Below are positions 30,869 to 32,469 of a stretch of DNA of 32,469 nucleotides, piece by piece. Both the position numbers and the translations under genes were made by a program. The stretch comes from CAYNYF01 sp964401385 (GTDB lineage: Bacteria > Planctomycetota > Phycisphaerae > SM23-33). The stretch lies in contig CAYNYF010000047.1 in assembly GCA_964401385.1 (NCBI GenBank), forward strand, positions 1 to 32,469. The letters are read 5' to 3'. Within the stretch, counting starts at the first letter, position 1; each line of letters opens with the position of its first letter. Under the pieces are notes generated by a model that saw nothing but the letters and a program-made list of their open reading frames with translations, was not told the origin of the DNA and searched no databases.

Positions 30869-32256
30869 TCACCTTGCGCATCTCTTGCCAGCCCTGCCAG
30901 ATTCACGATCAGCGCCGCCGAGGCGGCGATGCCGCCGTAGAACTGCTCCAGCCGGAAGTGCTCGTTGGGTGCGTGCAGGTTGTCGTCCGGCAGGCCGAAG
31001 CCCATCAGGATCGGGTCCACCTTCAGCACCCGCTGGATCAGCTCGGTGATGGGCACCGACGCGCCGTTGCGGACCAGGGCGACCTCGGCGCCGAAGGCGT
31101 CCTTCAGCGCCCGCTTGGCGGCCGCCACGGCCGGCGAGTCCAAAGCCGTCAACACCGGCCTGGCCTGGGCCGAGACCTTCACGCTCGCCCGCACGCCCGC
31201 CGGCGTGTTCTCGGCCACGTACCGCTCGAGGCTTTCTACGGCCTTTTCGGGCCGTTGGTTGGGCACGAGCCGCATGGAAATCTTGGCCGTGGCCGAAGCG
31301 GGGATGACCGTCTTGGCACCCTCGCCCTGGTAGCCGCCGACGATGCCGTTGCAGTCCAGCGTCGGCCGGGCCCAGCGCCGCTCCAGCACCGGCAGGCCCC
31401 GCTCCCCGCCGGCCGGGTCGGCCCCGATGGCCGCGGCGTACGCGGCCTTGTCGAACGGCAGCTCCGCCCAGGCCCGCCGCTCGGCCGCGGTCAACTCCAC
31501 GACGTCGTCGTAGAAGCCCGGCAGCGTCACCCGCCCGCGCTCGTCGTGCATGCCCGAGAGCATCCGGGCGACGGCGTTGAGCGGGTTGACCGCCGCCCCG
31601 CCGTGGACGCCGCTGTGCAGGTCCTCGCGCGGGCCCGCCAGCGTCAGCTCCACGTACGCCAGCCCGCGCAGCCCGTACGTCAGCGTCGGCAGCCCCGCCG
31701 CGAAGAAGTCCGAGTCGCTGACGACGGCGAACTCGGCCGCCAGCTCCGCCGCCGCGCCCGTGACGAACCGCTCCAGCTCCGGCGAGCCGATTTCCTCCTC
31801 GCCCTCGACGAAGAAGATTACCTCCAGCGGCAGCTCGCCGCGGGTGGCGAGGATGGCCTCGACGGCCTTGACGTGGGCGAAGAGCTGGCCCTTGTCGTCG
31901 CTGGCGCCGCGGGCGTAGATCCGGCCGTCGCGGATTGCCGGCTCGAACGGGGGCGTCTGCCATTGCTCCAGCGGGTCGGGCGGCTGGACGTCGTAGTGGC
32001 CGTAGATCAGCAGCCTCCCGGCCGGCCGGTCGCACGCCCGCCGGGCCAGCAGGATCGGATGCCGCCGCCAGGGGCGAAGCTCCGCCGAGAAGCCCAGCCC
32101 GCGGAGGTGCTCGGCGATCCGCTCGACGCACGCCAGGCAGTCGCCCTCGCGGGGGCTCTGCGAGCTGATGGAGGGGAAGCGCAACAGCTCGAACAACTGC
32201 TCGAGCTGCTCGTCGCGATGGGCCTGGAGGTACTTGATTAGTTCCTTGGCCGGCAT
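30865..32256 (-). CDS. M20 family metallopeptidase (dipeptidase-like)
   Basis: The 463-residue cytoplasmic enzyme is a di-zinc peptidase of the M20 CNDP/ArgE-like group. Zinc-site residues are visible: H87 and D89 in YGHYDVQPP, D120 in GASDDKGQ, the catalytic glutamates in EGEEEIGSPE near 151-160, D176/178 in VVSDSD, and a C-terminal histidine in NEHFRLEQF. The dimerisation (lid) domain lies at about 195-350 (DLHSGVHGGAAVNP). No signal peptide is seen, so it likely hydrolyses intracellular dipeptides. ATG 32256 has AAGGAG 7 bp upstream. It is 78 bp upstream of the rplU start but has its own promoter. Confidence 0.94.
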   Translation of the reverse strand: MPAKELIKYLQAHRDEQLEQLFELLRFPSISSQSPREGDCLACVERIAEHLRGLGFSAELRPWRRHPILLARRACDRPAGRLLIYGHYDVQPPDPLEQWQTPPFEPAIRDGRIYARGASDDKGQLFAHVKAVEAILATRGELPLEVIFFVEGEEEIGSPELERFVTGAAAELAAEFAVVSDSDFFAAGLPTLTYGLRGLAYVELTLAGPREDLHSGVHGGAAVNPLNAVARMLSGMHDERGRVTLPGFYDDVVELTAAERRAWAELPFDKAAYAAAIGADPAGGERGLPVLERRWARPTLDCNGIVGGYQGEGAKTVIPASATAKISMRLVPNQRPEKAVESLERYVAENTPAGVRASVKVSAQARPVLTALDSPAVAAAKRALKDAFGAEVALVRNGASVPITELIQRVLKVDPILMGFGLPDDNLHAPNEHFRLEQFYGGIAASAALIVNLAGLARDAQGD

Positions 32257-32286
32257 TGGCTCTCCTTATCTGTTGGGAACGGGTGA

Positions 32287-32315
32287 TTATCGGCCGGCCG
32301 CGCGCCCCAGGCAAT
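32287..32315 (-). promoter_or_regulatory. Sigma-70-type promoter of the M20 peptidase gene
   Basis: On the minus strand TTGCCT (32310-32315, 4 of 6) and GATAAT (32287-32292, 5 of 6) are 17 bp apart. The predicted start is near 32280, about 24 nt before the ATG. The -10 is identical to that of rplU. Confidence 0.6.
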
Positions 32316-32354
32316 CGCGTTTTGCCGGGGCCCCGGTTCCGTCGTTGCCTTTCC

Positions 32355-32402
32355 TGTTCCCTGGTGCCTGGTGCTTCGTACCTGGTCCCTGTCTGTTGCC
32401 TG
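32355..32402. repeat. Short imperfect direct repeats (CTGGTSC units)
   Basis: CTGGTGC occurs at 32361 and 32368, CTGGTCC at 32382, with related CCTGT, TTGCCTG and GTGCTTCGTAC pieces between. This low-complexity intergenic tract is non-coding. Its function is unknown. Confidence 0.55.
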
Positions 32403-32459
32403 TCCGGCCTTCGCCCCGGCGCGCCGGGGCTTCCGGCTCCGCTGAAGCTACGCCGGACA
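32401..32459. repeat. REP-like palindromic element
   Basis: TGTCCGGC at 32401-32408 is the inverse of GCCGGACA at 32452-32459. Inside is a perfect 18-bp palindrome, GCCCCGGCGCGCCGGGGC, at 32413-32430. The unit could fold into a branched hairpin. It lies in an intergenic region cut by the window edge, so copy number and any neighbours cannot be seen. Confidence 0.55.
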
Positions 32460-32469
32460 AGTCGGCGGA

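Overview
This is a GC-rich bacterial chromosomal segment. Paired DUF58 and BatA/VWA genes, many lipoproteins with family-poor sequences, a receiver-GGDEF protein next to an orphan sigma-54 activator, and long GC-rich antisense frames suggest Planctomycetota (possibly Phycisphaerae-like). That assignment is an inference from gene content, since no rRNA gene is present. I see no phage, insertion sequence, CRISPR array or tRNA.

Left part (1-17533). A minus-strand run rsmD - DUF58 - BatA-like VWA protein is followed by a plus-strand lipoprotein and a convergent priA. Then comes a plus-strand series: a single-domain response regulator, an M16 zinc-protease lipoprotein, and a tightly packed group (cyclodeaminase-family protein, zinc-ribbon protein, lipoprotein, RDD membrane fusion, LPG-synthase-type membrane protein; two junctions overlap by 4 bp). 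A PilZ protein, an O6-alkylguanine-DNA alkyltransferase and a one-helix small protein follow.

Middle (17882-23184, minus strand). This is a pentose catabolism operon: FucI/AraA-type ketol isomerase, ribulokinase, a small membrane protein, a zinc polyol-type dehydrogenase and L-ribulose-5-phosphate 4-epimerase. It converts an aldopentose (probably L-arabinose) to D-xylulose 5-phosphate. No transporter or sugar-responsive regulator lies in the window. A 14-bp hairpin separates the isomerase from the kinase gene.

Signalling region (23294-28660). A membrane histidine kinase and a receiver-GGDEF diguanylate cyclase run leftward. Divergent from them is a receiver-less sigma-54 activator with an intact GAFTGA motif. 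About 310 bp after its stop lies a well-spaced -24/-12 promoter in front of a gene for a degenerate receiver-like protein. Beyond that gene is a noncoding stretch with nested inverted repeats and a strong intrinsic terminator. It contains two hairpins with near-identical 10-nt loops and stems that differ by a compensatory pair. This is the most interesting part of the window and may be an undescribed structured RNA.

Right part (28661-32469). A polytopic membrane protein is followed on the minus strand by a beta-propeller-like secreted protein, rplU (L21) with its own near-consensus promoter but no adjacent rpmA, and an M20 peptidase with its own promoter. The window ends in short direct repeats and a cruciform-forming REP-like element.
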